64,000 nucleotides of DNA from VXNE01 sp963665455 (GTDB lineage: Bacteria; Pseudomonadota; Gammaproteobacteria; Pseudomonadales; Azotimanducaceae): assembly GCA_963665455.1 (NCBI GenBank), contig OY762279.1, positions 868,001 to 932,000 of the forward strand, in the 5' to 3' direction. The notes below the pieces were generated by a model that was not told where the DNA came from, made no database searches, and worked only from the letters and a program-made list of their open reading frames with translations. Within the stretch, counting starts at the first letter, position 1, and every line of letters starts with the position of its first letter. Of this stretch, positions 46,032-54,831 are shown piece after piece. The position numbers and the translations under genes are program-made.

Positions 46032-46285
46032 CGAAGCTCCCACCGAGTCTTTCTTGCCGGAACACCGTGGCGAGCCAGCCATCCCAACCCGAACCATTGG
46101 GGATTTAACCAGAGCCGAGCGACGAATAAAACGGGTTCCCGCGTACAACCGGCATGGCCAACCACGCAACGCTCGACAGGCACGATCCCAACAACCGGGA
46201 GCGCGCCACGCCCGACAGTCCCAAAGGCGACTTTGATAGACTGCCCGCTCGCCCAAGGTCTCCCTCCCCCAAGGTATTCGTGGAC

Positions 46286-47677
46286 ATGAAGAACAGGCTA
46301 ATCCGAGCGCCCGTGCACGCCGCAATCGCCCTCGGGCTGGTCATCTGCCCCGCGCTCGGCCAGCACGCCGCGGCCGACAGCATCCAAGAGCTCTACGAGG
46401 CCTCCAAGGCGAACGATCCGATCCTTGGAGGCGTCTATGCGAGGTACCAGTCGCGCAAAACGCAGGTGGTCTTGGCGCGCTCGCAGTTGCTGCCCACCGT
46501 CGAACTCAACGGGTCGAAGAACGAGAGCCGGCAAGAGCACACCCTCGCGCCAAGCTTCGGCGGCGGCACCGTGGAGGATGAGTCGGGCAGCCAGCGCTGG
46601 TCCGTCGATCTCAGCCAGCCCGTCTTCGACGCGAACAAGTGGTTCAACTTCCGCAGCGCGCAGGCGCAGGGGATCCAGGCGGACCACGACCTCGCCAACG
46701 CCGAGCAGGACCTGATCGTCCGGGTGTCGTCGGCGTACCTGAACGTCCTGCGGGCGCAGGCGCTGCTCGAGGCGGCCCAGGCGGAGGAAGAGGCGGTGGC
46801 CCGCCAGATGGAGCAGGTGCAGCAACGTTTCGACGTGGGTCTCGTGGCGATCACCGACGTGCTCGAGTCCACCGCCGCCCACGACGCCGCCGTCGTCCGC
46901 CGCATCCAGGCGGAGGGCGACCACGATGTCTTCTTCGAGACCCTGCGCACGCTCACCGGCGTCGCCCACTCCGAGGTGGACCGGCTCGACAGCGCGCTGC
47001 CCATCGTCGACCCGGAGCCGATGGATGAGTCCGAATGGGTCGCGGCGGCGATGGCCTCCAACCCGACGGTGCTGTCGGCCCGGGAGGCCCTCAAGGCGGC
47101 GGAGCGCTCGCGGCGGGCAACCCTCGGCCGGCTGTTGCCGAAAGTCGACCTGTCCGTCTCGCACGGTGCGTCCCAACTCGACCCGGGCGGCCTGGGCTTC
47201 GCGCGGGAGAGCGAAGGACAGACCTACGCCCTCCGCTTCAACATGCCCCTGTATCACCCGGCCATCATCCCCGGCATCAAGGATCTCGGCTACCAAGTCG
47301 AGCAGGCGCGCCAAGCCGTTCTGGAGCGCGAGGTCACCGTGACGCGGGACACGCGCAACCTGTTTCGTGCCGTCGCCACGGACGTCGTCCGCGTGAAGGC
47401 CAGAATCCGCGCCATCAAGTCGGCGGAGTCGGCGCTCGAAGCCACCCAGACCGGCTACGAGGTGGGCACGCGCAACATTGTCGACGTCCTACAGGCCCAG
47501 CAGCGGTTGTTCAGCTCCCAGTTCGACTACGCGGACTCCCGCTACAACTACGTGCTCGACCTCCTGCAGCTTAAGCAGAGCTCGGGCACGCTCAACGAGT
47601 CCGACATCGCACAGCTCTCCGCCTTCAGCGACGCGGCGAACCCCGTCGTGCGAGTGAACAGCCTGTCCGGCCGGTAG
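46286..47677 (+). CDS. tolC: TolC family outer-membrane efflux protein
   Basis: A 463-residue outer-membrane channel that serves tripartite drug pumps and type I secretion. A signal peptide (MKNRLIRAPVHAAIALGLVIC, cut near AAADS) leads into two OEP repeats with long helices. It includes the typical QLYEASKANDP-like start (ELYEASKANDPILGG) and the second-repeat GYEVGTRNIVDVLQAQQRLF. The start at 46286 is preferred because it precedes the signal peptide. It is divergent from DUF1249 with a 254-base gap; there AACTTTGATAGACT-like A+T-richer sequence near 46230-46240 may be its promoter. Confidence 0.94.
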   Translation: MKNRLIRAPVHAAIALGLVICPALGQHAAADSIQELYEASKANDPILGGVYARYQSRKTQVVLARSQLLPTVELNGSKNESRQEHTLAPSFGGGTVEDESGSQRWSVDLSQPVFDANKWFNFRSAQAQGIQADHDLANAEQDLIVRVSSAYLNVLRAQALLEAAQAEEEAVARQMEQVQQRFDVGLVAITDVLESTAAHDAAVVRRIQAEGDHDVFFETLRTLTGVAHSEVDRLDSALPIVDPEPMDESEWVAAAMASNPTVLSAREALKAAERSRRATLGRLLPKVDLSVSHGASQLDPGGLGFARESEGQTYALRFNMPLYHPAIIPGIKDLGYQVEQARQAVLEREVTVTRDTRNLFRAVATDVVRVKARIRAIKSAESALEATQTGYEVGTRNIVDVLQAQQRLFSSQFDYADSRYNYVLDLLQLKQSSGTLNESDIAQLSAFSDAANPVVRVNSLSGR

Positions 47678-47712
47678 AGGAAGCGTTGCACATCGCCGAG
47701 AGGGCCTGATTG

Positions 47713-48225
47713 ATGCCCTACATGACCCCCGCGGAACAGGACGCCTTCCTCGACACCCGCGAAGTGTTGATGCGCATCGCCTGCGTGCGCCCGGACGGCA
47801 GCCCGTTGGTGACACCCATCTGGTTCATCCATCGCGACGGCGCCGTCTGGTTCACGCCGCGGGCGGAATCGGAGTGGTTCGGCTGTCTGCGCCGGGACCC
47901 CAGGGTGTCCCTCTGCATCGACGAGGCGGCGCAGCCATACCGCAAGGTCGTCATCGACGGCACGGCCGAACTCGTCCACGACGTCGGCGAGGATGACCTG
48001 TGGCGCAACCTGTACCGCCAAATCGCGCGCCGCTACGTGGACGACGAGGGCGCGGAAGCCTACATCCAGGGCACGATCGAGCAGCCTCGCGGCCTCTACC
48101 GCGTCGCCCTGTGGGACGCCAAGGTACGCAACTGGCGCATGCCGGTTCCCGGAGAGCCGGTCCGAGGCATCTGGCACGACCGCTACTACTTGCCGGGGAC
48201 GACCTACCACCGGGACGCAACCTGA
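47713..48225 (+). CDS. Pyridoxamine 5'-phosphate oxidase-fold (FMN/F420-binding) protein
   Basis: A 170-residue split beta-barrel flavin-fold protein. MRIACVRPDGSPLVTPIWFIH, VWFTPRAESEWFGCLRRDPR and VSLCIDEAAQPYRKVVIDGTAEL follow the PPOX-class pattern of small oxidoreductases. The true PNPOx active-site C-terminus is not seen, so vitamin B6 oxidation is unlikely. The ATG at 47713 is preferred over a TTG one codon earlier. It follows tolC by 35 bases. Confidence 0.8.
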   Translation: MPYMTPAEQDAFLDTREVLMRIACVRPDGSPLVTPIWFIHRDGAVWFTPRAESEWFGCLRRDPRVSLCIDEAAQPYRKVVIDGTAELVHDVGEDDLWRNLYRQIARRYVDDEGAEAYIQGTIEQPRGLYRVALWDAKVRNWRMPVPGEPVRGIWHDRYYLPGTTYHRDAT

Positions 48226-48348
48226 CACTTGTGCGCCATCGCCCCACGCATCGCGGGCGGATCTCGCACAGGACGTTCAGCGATAGCCGATTCCATGTCC
48301 GCCGCAGGTGCCTAAGGCTATGCCCGAACCCACCACCGGACGCGGCGC

Positions 48349-49314
48349 ATGGCGAAGATGGTCAGCCACGACCAGAACTTCAAGAACCTCATCCTCGACT
48401 ACCCGCGCCACGCGCTCACGTTCTTCGCTCCGGAAGAGGCGCCCGCGCCGGAGGACGACGTGGAGATCGTGCCCCTGCGGCAGGAGCAGCTACAGGAGCG
48501 GCTCGGGCAACGCTACCACGAGCTGGACACGCCCCTGCAGGTCCAGTGGGCCGACGGCCGCCGCGAAGCGGTGGTGTTCGCCCTGGAGGAGGAGACCGAC
48601 TCGAGCCGCTTCTCACCGCATCGGCTGGCGCGCTACTGCCTGGACATCGCGGAGTTGTTCGAGACGGACCGCGTGGTGCCGGTGTCCATCTTCCTGCGCG
48701 CAAGTCCGGCACGGGAGACGCTCGCGCTCGGCACCGAGCGCGGTCGGTATCTGACGTTTGATCACCTCTCCTGCCGGCTCGCCGCGATGGACGCCGGGGA
48801 ATGGCGAGACAGCGACAACCCCGTCGCGCTCGTGAACCTGCCGAACATGCGCCCGCCGGCGGACATGGACCGGGTCGACGTGTTCGCGCGGGCGGCGCGC
48901 GGCCTGCGGGCGGTGGAGCCGGACCGCGCCAAGCTCGCGAAGTACGTCCAGTTCATCGACATCTACGCCGCGCTCACGGAGAATGAGCAGGAGAGCTACC
49001 GGCGGCGGTATCCGGAGGAGAGCAGGACCATGGCGGGAATGATCCAGAGGGCTCGGGACGAGGGCATGCGGCAAGGCATGCGCGTCGGCCGCGACGAGGG
49101 CATGCGGGCGGGCCGCGACGAGGGCATGCGCCAAGGCCGAGTCGAGATGCTGGAGCAGCAGTTGACGCGGCGCTTCGGTCCGCTGTCCCCGGCCGTCTCG
49201 GAGAGGCTGCACGGGGGGTCGGCGGGCGAACTCCAATCTTGGGCCGGGAGCCTGCTCGACGCACGCACGGTGGACGACGTGTTCAATTCGGATGCCCCGG
49301 AGCCCGGGCGCTAG
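48349..49314 (+). CDS. Rpn/DUF4351-type putative nuclease with short internal repeats
   Basis: 321 residues. The N-terminal part (NFKNLILDYPRHALTFFAPEEA; VQWADGRREAVVFALEEETDS) looks like the PD-(D/E)XK core of Rpn recombination-promoting or transposase-like nucleases. The region at about 234-266 repeats DEGMRQG/DEGMRAG with Gly/Arg spacers. The C-terminus (RRFGPLSPAVSERLHGGSAGELQSW) matches DUF4351. Such genes multiply in genomes and vary in their repeat tracts. Function in this organism is unknown. ATGs at 48349 and 48358 are both possible starts. Confidence 0.7.
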   Translation: MAKMVSHDQNFKNLILDYPRHALTFFAPEEAPAPEDDVEIVPLRQEQLQERLGQRYHELDTPLQVQWADGRREAVVFALEEETDSSRFSPHRLARYCLDIAELFETDRVVPVSIFLRASPARETLALGTERGRYLTFDHLSCRLAAMDAGEWRDSDNPVALVNLPNMRPPADMDRVDVFARAARGLRAVEPDRAKLAKYVQFIDIYAALTENEQESYRRRYPEESRTMAGMIQRARDEGMRQGMRVGRDEGMRAGRDEGMRQGRVEMLEQQLTRRFGPLSPAVSERLHGGSAGELQSWAGSLLDARTVDDVFNSDAPEPGR

Positions 49315-49497
49315 CAGCCTGTCGGACTTCGCGCGCCAGCGCGATGACCGACGTGTGACGCCCAACGCCGTGCTGGAACGGCTTGGGCTGGGGCCAGAGG
49401 CGGCGCCCGTCAGGGCGACGGCTTCGGTGGCGCTAGCGCCCCGCAACCGTCGCTGTTACCGGACACGGACGCCACGGCGCCAGGGGCTTGGCCAGCA

Positions 49498-51162
49498 GTG
49501 ATCTACCCCGGCTCAGAGAAGGAACTCGCGGCGGTGGCGTGGGCGCTGGCCGGAGACCACGCCGGCGCGTCCCTGGCCGAGTGTGCTCTCGCCCGGAGCC
49601 GGGGATCGCATGCACCGGCGCAACTGGAGTCGGTCCGTCGGGCCATCAAAGCCGGCGACGATCCGCTCGGTGCTTCCTTCTGCCGCCTACGCTCGCCAAG
49701 CGTTCGGCGGCAATCGGGCGCTGTTTACACCCCGCCCCAGATTGTCACCGCGATGACCGAGTGGGCCCGGGAGCAAGGCGATCCGGTACGCATCGTCGAT
49801 CCCGGCGCGGGTTCGGGACGGTTCATTTTCGCTGCGGCGAAGGCGTTCCCCGAAGCGGCTCTGGTCGCCATCGAGAGCGATCCACTCGCCGCACTGCTGC
49901 TGCGCGCCAACGCGGCCACGCTCGGGCTCGGCGAACGCCTGAACGTGCTGGTCGCGGACTATAGGACGGTCGATCTTCCCACGGTCGCGGGCGAAACGCT
50001 CTTCCTCGGCAACCCGCCGTACGTCCGCCACCACGCGATCTCAGCCGAATGGAAGGCTTGGTTCGCAAAGGCGGCGTTGGCGCGTGGTCTGAAAGCGAGC
50101 AAGCTGGCCGGCCTGCACATTCACTTCTTTCTCAAGACGCTGTTGCTCGCCGAGCGCGGGGACTACGGCGCCTTCGTCACCTCCGCCGAATGGCTCGACG
50201 TGAACTATGGCGCTTTGGTCAGGCAGCTGCTTTTGGGCGAACTCGGTGGACAGGCATTGCACGTCGTGGCACCCGCGGCCATGCCCTTCTCCGATACGGC
50301 CACCACGGCGGCCATCACATGCTTCGAGGTCGGCCGCGAACCCACCGGCATCGAGTTCCGTCCGGTAGGCGAGTTGGAGCAACTCAACCCCCTTGGCACC
50401 GGCCGAGCAGTCCCGAGGCAACGCTTGGAGCAGGCACGGCGCTGGTCGCCCTTCCTGAAGCCCGCCAAGCCCACGCCCGCCGGCCACATCGAACTCGGGG
50501 AGCTGTGCAGCGTGCATCGCGGCCAAGTGACAGGCTGCAATGCCGTCTGGATAGCGGCGAACGGATCCAGCGCCGTGCCCGATTGCGTCCTTACACCCAC
50601 CGTGACGAAGGCGCGAGAGCTCTTTGACGCGATGCCGCGCCTATCCTCCAGCGACAAGCTGAGACGCGTCATCGACCTGCCGGTCGAGCTCGACGAACTG
50701 AACGAAGACGACCGCATCCGAGTGCGGGAGTTCCTGACGTGGGCGCGGTCCCAAGGCGCGCACGCTTCGTACATCGCCCGGCACCGCCGCGCTTGGTGGT
50801 CCGTGGGCCTGCGCGACCCCGCGCCGATCCTCACCACCTACATGGCTCGCCGACCGCCGGCGTTCGTGCGCAACGTGGCCGGCGCACGGCACCTCAACAT
50901 CGCCCACGGCCTCTATCCGCGCGAGCCCCTACCGGACGCGGCGCTCGACGCGCTCTCCGCCTGGCTTCGCCAAGGGGTTCGGACATCCGCCGGACGCACG
51001 TACGCGGGCGGCCTGACCAAGTTCGAGCCGAAGGAACTAGAGCGCGTCCGAATCCCACCTTTGGAAGACCTACATGCCAGAGCCCAGGAGCTGGACGCTG
51101 GAGGAACTGACCAGCGACGCCGAGACGGCGAAGGACTTGTTTCGGCGCTCGCGGCTCGATGA
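49498..51162 (+). CDS. N6-adenine DNA methyltransferase (type II, XamI/TaqI-like)
   Basis: 554 residues from a GTG. GAVYTPPQIVTAMTEWA precedes the AdoMet motif I VDPGAGSGRFIFAA. Motif IV is NPPYV, which marks amino-methylation of adenine. A large C-terminal target-recognition half follows (GELCSVHRGQVTGCNAVWIA onward). It is followed, with an 89-base overlap, by a broken XamI-like restriction gene. The methylase therefore appears intact but orphaned. If XamI-like, it would modify a site near GTCGAC, but that is recalled family knowledge, not read from sequence. Confidence 0.88.
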   Translation: MIYPGSEKELAAVAWALAGDHAGASLAECALARSRGSHAPAQLESVRRAIKAGDDPLGASFCRLRSPSVRRQSGAVYTPPQIVTAMTEWAREQGDPVRIVDPGAGSGRFIFAAAKAFPEAALVAIESDPLAALLLRANAATLGLGERLNVLVADYRTVDLPTVAGETLFLGNPPYVRHHAISAEWKAWFAKAALARGLKASKLAGLHIHFFLKTLLLAERGDYGAFVTSAEWLDVNYGALVRQLLLGELGGQALHVVAPAAMPFSDTATTAAITCFEVGREPTGIEFRPVGELEQLNPLGTGRAVPRQRLEQARRWSPFLKPAKPTPAGHIELGELCSVHRGQVTGCNAVWIAANGSSAVPDCVLTPTVTKARELFDAMPRLSSSDKLRRVIDLPVELDELNEDDRIRVREFLTWARSQGAHASYIARHRRAWWSVGLRDPAPILTTYMARRPPAFVRNVAGARHLNIAHGLYPREPLPDAALDALSAWLRQGVRTSAGRTYAGGLTKFEPKELERVRIPPLEDLHARAQELDAGGTDQRRRDGEGLVSALAAR

Positions 51163-51614
51163 GCCGCTTGCCCTCTACTCGCAGTTCTTCGACATCTTCG
51201 CTTCCGTCTTCGCGGAACTCATTGACCGTTTGCCTGCTCTGACGACTGGCTCATTCGAGCCGAGCGACCTTGCCGAACTCGTTGGAACGGAAGATGCCAA
51301 GACCGCGTTCCGCTACCTCGCCGCACCACCCGTTTCCGAAGACGACCTACGCACGTTGGCGGAAACCACGCTCGCGCCGAAAACACTTCGCGACGATGCC
51401 GATCGGGCAAGGCGGGTTCGCGACATCGTGCTGCACGTGATCGACCCGCACCGCTTTCCGTGGGTACGCGAAGCTCGTCAGCCCACCGAGCATGAACGCA
51501 CGCGTGCCATCGTGGCTTCCGCGGTACTCGTAGCCGACCGCCCAACAGGAAGGACTAACGATCATCTGGAGCCACCGTCTCGAGGACCTGTCGGACGTCG
51601 TCGCCGGAGATTGA
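51074..51614 (+). pseudogene. XamI-like restriction endonuclease with internal deletion
   Basis: The start MPEPRSWTLEELTSDAETAK and the stretches RYLAAPPVSEDDLRTLAETT, HVIDPHRFPWVREARQPTEHER and AIVASAVLVAD look like the N-terminal half of XamI-family endonucleases. After about residue 153 (near 51535) the frame turns into low-complexity sequence. In another frame 51534-51614 reads QQEGLTIIWSHRLEDLSDVVA and stops, resembling the family C-terminus. I infer that the central part with the catalytic core has been deleted. The shifted frame runs on to 51727, across the end of waaA. Family naming is from memory. Confidence 0.6.
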
Positions 51615-51678
51615 AGATGCGTGCAGCGCCCGTAGCGCAGCCGAGGGCCGTGCCTATCGTTCGGCGGCACGTCGGGCG

Positions 51679-52947
51679 TCACAACTCTGCAAGCAAGCGG
51701 GCCTCCAATTCCCCAATGGCGCCCTGATTCTGCTTCACCACGGACCTGGCCTGGAGCCCTTCCGCCCCCCGCCGCGCATCGTCGGCCAATAGATCGCCTG
51801 CGATCACCGCCAGCTTGTCCTTGTAGGCGTGGTGCAGGCATTGGGCTTCCGAAAACCGTCGCACGATTTCCGGCCAGTTGAACCAATGAGGCCCCATCAG
51901 TAGCGGAATGCCATGCACGGCGGCTTCTATCGGATTATGGCCACCCACGGGGACGAGGCTCCCGCCTAGGAACGCGACTTCGGCGATGCCATAGAGGTAG
52001 ATCAGCCGTCCCATGGCGTCCGCCACGAGCACGTCGGGGGTTCGCGCCGCTTCGCCGCCGGATCCCGCCGAGAGCATGGCCGGATGCAGTCCCCGTTCCC
52101 GCGTCAGCGCCGCCACTCGATCCGCCCGCGCCGGATGGCGAGGCGCAAGGATCAGGAGCAAACCCGGGAAGCGTTCAGTCAGCACGCGGTGGGCGTCCAG
52201 CACGATTTCGTCCTCTCCCGGATGCGTGCTCCCGGCGATCCAGGCGCGGCGGTCTCCTACCCATGCCTTACGCAGGCGCTCTACCTCCTCATCGAGATCG
52301 TCGGGTAGGGCCAGATCGAACTTGATGCTGCCCGTGACGGACAGCCGCTCCGGCGCCGCTCCGAGGGCCTCGAAACGCCGTGCCGTGTCCTCGTACTGGC
52401 AGATGATCCGGTCGAGTTGTGCGAGCACGCTTCGAGTCAGTGGTCCTACCCGCCGGTAGCCCCGCGCCGAGCGCTCGGAAAGCCGGGCGTTGATGAGGGA
52501 CACGGATGCGCCGGACGCGTGGGTGGCACCAATCAGGTTCGGCCAGAGCTCCGTCTCCATCAGGAAGAGCGCCCGGGGCCGGACGCGGCGGACGAAGCGT
52601 CGCACCGCCCACGGGAAGTCGTACGGCGCGTAGCAGTGGTCCACGATGTCGCCGAGCCGCTCCGTCACCTGCGTGCTGCCGGCCGGGGTCATGGTCGTGA
52701 CGAGGAAGCGCAGATCGGGCCGCCGTGATTTCAGCGCCCGGATGACCGGGGCGGCGCCGATGGTCTCGCCGGCGGAAACGGTGTGGAACCACACGACGTC
52801 CCTGCCCACGTCGCCTGGCACCCGTCCGAATCGCTCGCCCCGCCGTTCGGCGTACGCCGGCTCCCGCCGCGCACGGACGAACAGCCGCAGCCACACCACG
52901 GGTAGCGCCAGACAAAGGAGCAGGTTGTAGAAGAAGCGCAGCAGCAT
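51679..52947 (-). CDS. waaA: 3-deoxy-D-manno-octulosonic acid (Kdo) transferase
   Basis: Adds Kdo to lipid IVA at the inner membrane. 422 residues. An N-terminal membrane anchor (MLLRFFYNLLLCLALPVVWL) precedes a GT-B fold. Motifs: WFHTVSAGETIGAAPVIRAL, LFLMETELWPNLI, GSTHPGEDEIVLDAH, and the acceptor/donor region LVPVGGHNPIEAAVHGIP. It opens the LPS part of the window. Its 3' end overlaps the frame of the broken restriction gene. Confidence 0.96.
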   Translation of the reverse strand: MLLRFFYNLLLCLALPVVWLRLFVRARREPAYAERRGERFGRVPGDVGRDVVWFHTVSAGETIGAAPVIRALKSRRPDLRFLVTTMTPAGSTQVTERLGDIVDHCYAPYDFPWAVRRFVRRVRPRALFLMETELWPNLIGATHASGASVSLINARLSERSARGYRRVGPLTRSVLAQLDRIICQYEDTARRFEALGAAPERLSVTGSIKFDLALPDDLDEEVERLRKAWVGDRRAWIAGSTHPGEDEIVLDAHRVLTERFPGLLLILAPRHPARADRVAALTRERGLHPAMLSAGSGGEAARTPDVLVADAMGRLIYLYGIAEVAFLGGSLVPVGGHNPIEAAVHGIPLLMGPHWFNWPEIVRRFSEAQCLHHAYKDKLAVIAGDLLADDARRGAEGLQARSVVKQNQGAIGELEARLLAEL

Positions 52948-53000
52948 GCTGCGCTTATACTTTCTGCCCCTCCGAGGCTCAACGGGCGCGGCACCCTTCG

Positions 53001-54068
53001 ATGCGGACGATCCAGGTCGACGTGGCCATCGCGGGGGGCGGCATCGCAGGGCTTTGGATCGCGAACGTGCTCCTGACGCGGGGCCTCGACGTGGCGGTCT
53101 GCGACCCAGGCGGTGTCGCCGGTGCGCAGACGCCCGCCTCCCAAGGGCTGATCCACGGCGGCATCAAGTACGCGCTCGGGGGACACGCGGGCGGGGCCTT
53201 CGATGCCCTGCGGGAGATGCCCGAACGCTGGCGGCGTTGTCTCCGCGGGGAAGGGGAGCTCGATCTGCGGGGGGTCGCCGTGGTCGCCGAAGCCTGTCAT
53301 CTCTGGTCCCGCAAGACCCTCGCGGCACGGCTCGCCGGGTTCCTCGGCAGCCGGTTGATGCATGGGCGCGCCGTCCGGTTGGCACCCCGCGACTACCCGG
53401 CGCCATTCGCGGGACAGTCCGGAGACCTCTATCGCCTGGACGACTTCGCCTTGGACGTGGCGGGGCTTTGCCGACACCTCGAGGCACGCCTCGGCGACCG
53501 GCTACTTCGTACCCGCGTTACGCCAGGCGCCGTGGTCCGCCGCGATGGGCGGGTCGCCGGCTTCCGCACCGGCGACGCCGTGATCGAGGCCGAGCACGTC
53601 GTGCTCGCCGCAGGCGCCGGAAACGCGGAGCTCGCAAGGGCGGCAGGCGTCACGACGCAGATGCAGACGCGTCCACTGAAGCAGGTGCTCGTGCACCACC
53701 CGAGCCCGGAACCGTTGTTCGTCCATTGCATCGCCGGCCTCGCACCCGAGCCCGCGTTGACGGTCTCCACGCGCCCGGGCCATCACTACGTCGGGGGCGC
53801 ACTCGCCTCCGACGGCGCATCGCGGAGCGACGACGACCAGATTGGCGCCGCCCGGCGCGCCCTCCACGCATCCCTACCTTGGATCGATTGGGACACACGG
53901 CGTTTCGAGACGCTGTCGATCAACCGCGCCGAGCCGGCGCAGCAAGCCGGACAACGCCCCAACGAGGCATTTGTCGCCGCCCACGAGAACGCGCTCCTCG
54001 TCTGGCCCGTCAAGCTCGCCCTCGCGCCGGACGTCGGAGACCGGGTGCTGCGGGCGCTCGCCGCATGA
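53001..54068 (+). CDS. FAD-dependent oxidoreductase (DAO/glycerol-3-phosphate dehydrogenase-like)
   Basis: A 355-residue flavoprotein. The dinucleotide motif VAIAGGGIAGLWIANVLL opens a Rossmann fold, ASQGLIHGGIKYALGG resembles the flavin-contact loop of GlpA/D-type enzymes, and VLAAGAGNAELAR closes the FAD site. It overlaps the aldo/keto reductase start as ATGA, so the two are coupled. Substrate unknown; an alcohol or amine oxidised to a carbonyl that the reductase could then process, or the reverse, is only an idea. It is divergent from waaA (53 bases). Confidence 0.8.
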   Translation: MRTIQVDVAIAGGGIAGLWIANVLLTRGLDVAVCDPGGVAGAQTPASQGLIHGGIKYALGGHAGGAFDALREMPERWRRCLRGEGELDLRGVAVVAEACHLWSRKTLAARLAGFLGSRLMHGRAVRLAPRDYPAPFAGQSGDLYRLDDFALDVAGLCRHLEARLGDRLLRTRVTPGAVVRRDGRVAGFRTGDAVIEAEHVVLAAGAGNAELARAAGVTTQMQTRPLKQVLVHHPSPEPLFVHCIAGLAPEPALTVSTRPGHHYVGGALASDGASRSDDDQIGAARRALHASLPWIDWDTRRFETLSINRAEPAQQAGQRPNEAFVAAHENALLVWPVKLALAPDVGDRVLRALAA

Positions 54069-54820
54069 CGCCGGTTCGGCCCCTCGGGTCCACCGGCATC
54101 GAGGTGTCCGCGATCGGGCTCGGCACCGTGAAGCTCGGCCGCAACGCCGCGCTCTCCGTCGCACCCTTCGACCTACCGACGCTGGGCGAGGCGCGCCGGT
54201 TGATCGACCGCGCGCGGGCCCTCGGGATCAACCTGCTCGACACCGCGCCCGCGTATGGAGAGAGCGAAACGCGCCTCGGACGGCTTCTGCGAGGCAGCCG
54301 CGACCGCTGGGTCCTGAGCACCAAGGCGGGCGAGGCATTCGATGGGCGCCGGTCGCACCATGACTTCACGCCGCGGGCCTTGCGCCGCAGCGTCGAGGCG
54401 TCCCTACGCAGGTTGCGGACGGACTACCTTGATATCGTGCTCGTCCACTCCGACGGCCGCGACGTGGAGATCCTCGACCAGTTCGAGGTCCTCGAAACCC
54501 TCAACGGCCTGAAGGCGGCCGGCAAAATCCGTGCGTCCGGTTTCTCCCACAAAACCGAGGCCGGGGGCCGCCTCGCACTCGCATCCTGTGACGTCCTCAT
54601 GTCTCCGCTCAGCTTCACGGACAGAACCCAAGCAGACGTGATCCGCGAGGCCGGCGAGCGTGGGGTCGGCGTGCTCGTGAAGAAGGCGCTCGACAGCGGC
54701 GCGGCGCGGCCCGAAAGCCTCGGCTACGTCGCAGCGCAACCGGGGGTTTCGAGCGTCGTCCTCGGAACGGTCGATCCGGCCCACCTCGAAGCCGACATCG
54801 CCGCCGCGGGATTCGGGTAG
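54065..54820 (+). CDS. Aldo/keto reductase
   Basis: A 251-residue NADPH-dependent reductase, short for the family. The catalytic tetrad is visible: Asp and Tyr in NLLDTAPAYGESE, Lys in VLSTKAGE, and His in IVLVHSDG. The ATG at 54065 overlaps the preceding stop; the frame is open far upstream only as a shadow of the FAD gene. The C-terminal cofactor segment is GVSSVVLGTVDPAHLE. PhyH follows after 11 bases. Confidence 0.9.
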   Translation: MTPVRPLGSTGIEVSAIGLGTVKLGRNAALSVAPFDLPTLGEARRLIDRARALGINLLDTAPAYGESETRLGRLLRGSRDRWVLSTKAGEAFDGRRSHHDFTPRALRRSVEASLRRLRTDYLDIVLVHSDGRDVEILDQFEVLETLNGLKAAGKIRASGFSHKTEAGGRLALASCDVLMSPLSFTDRTQADVIREAGERGVGVLVKKALDSGAARPESLGYVAAQPGVSSVVLGTVDPAHLEADIAAAGFG

Positions 54821-54831
54821 GCTGCGGCCAG

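Noticed and set aside
49050..49143. CRISPR-like array
   Set aside because: The repeats are short, unevenly spaced and encode an in-frame DEGMR peptide repeat, with no spacers or cas genes.
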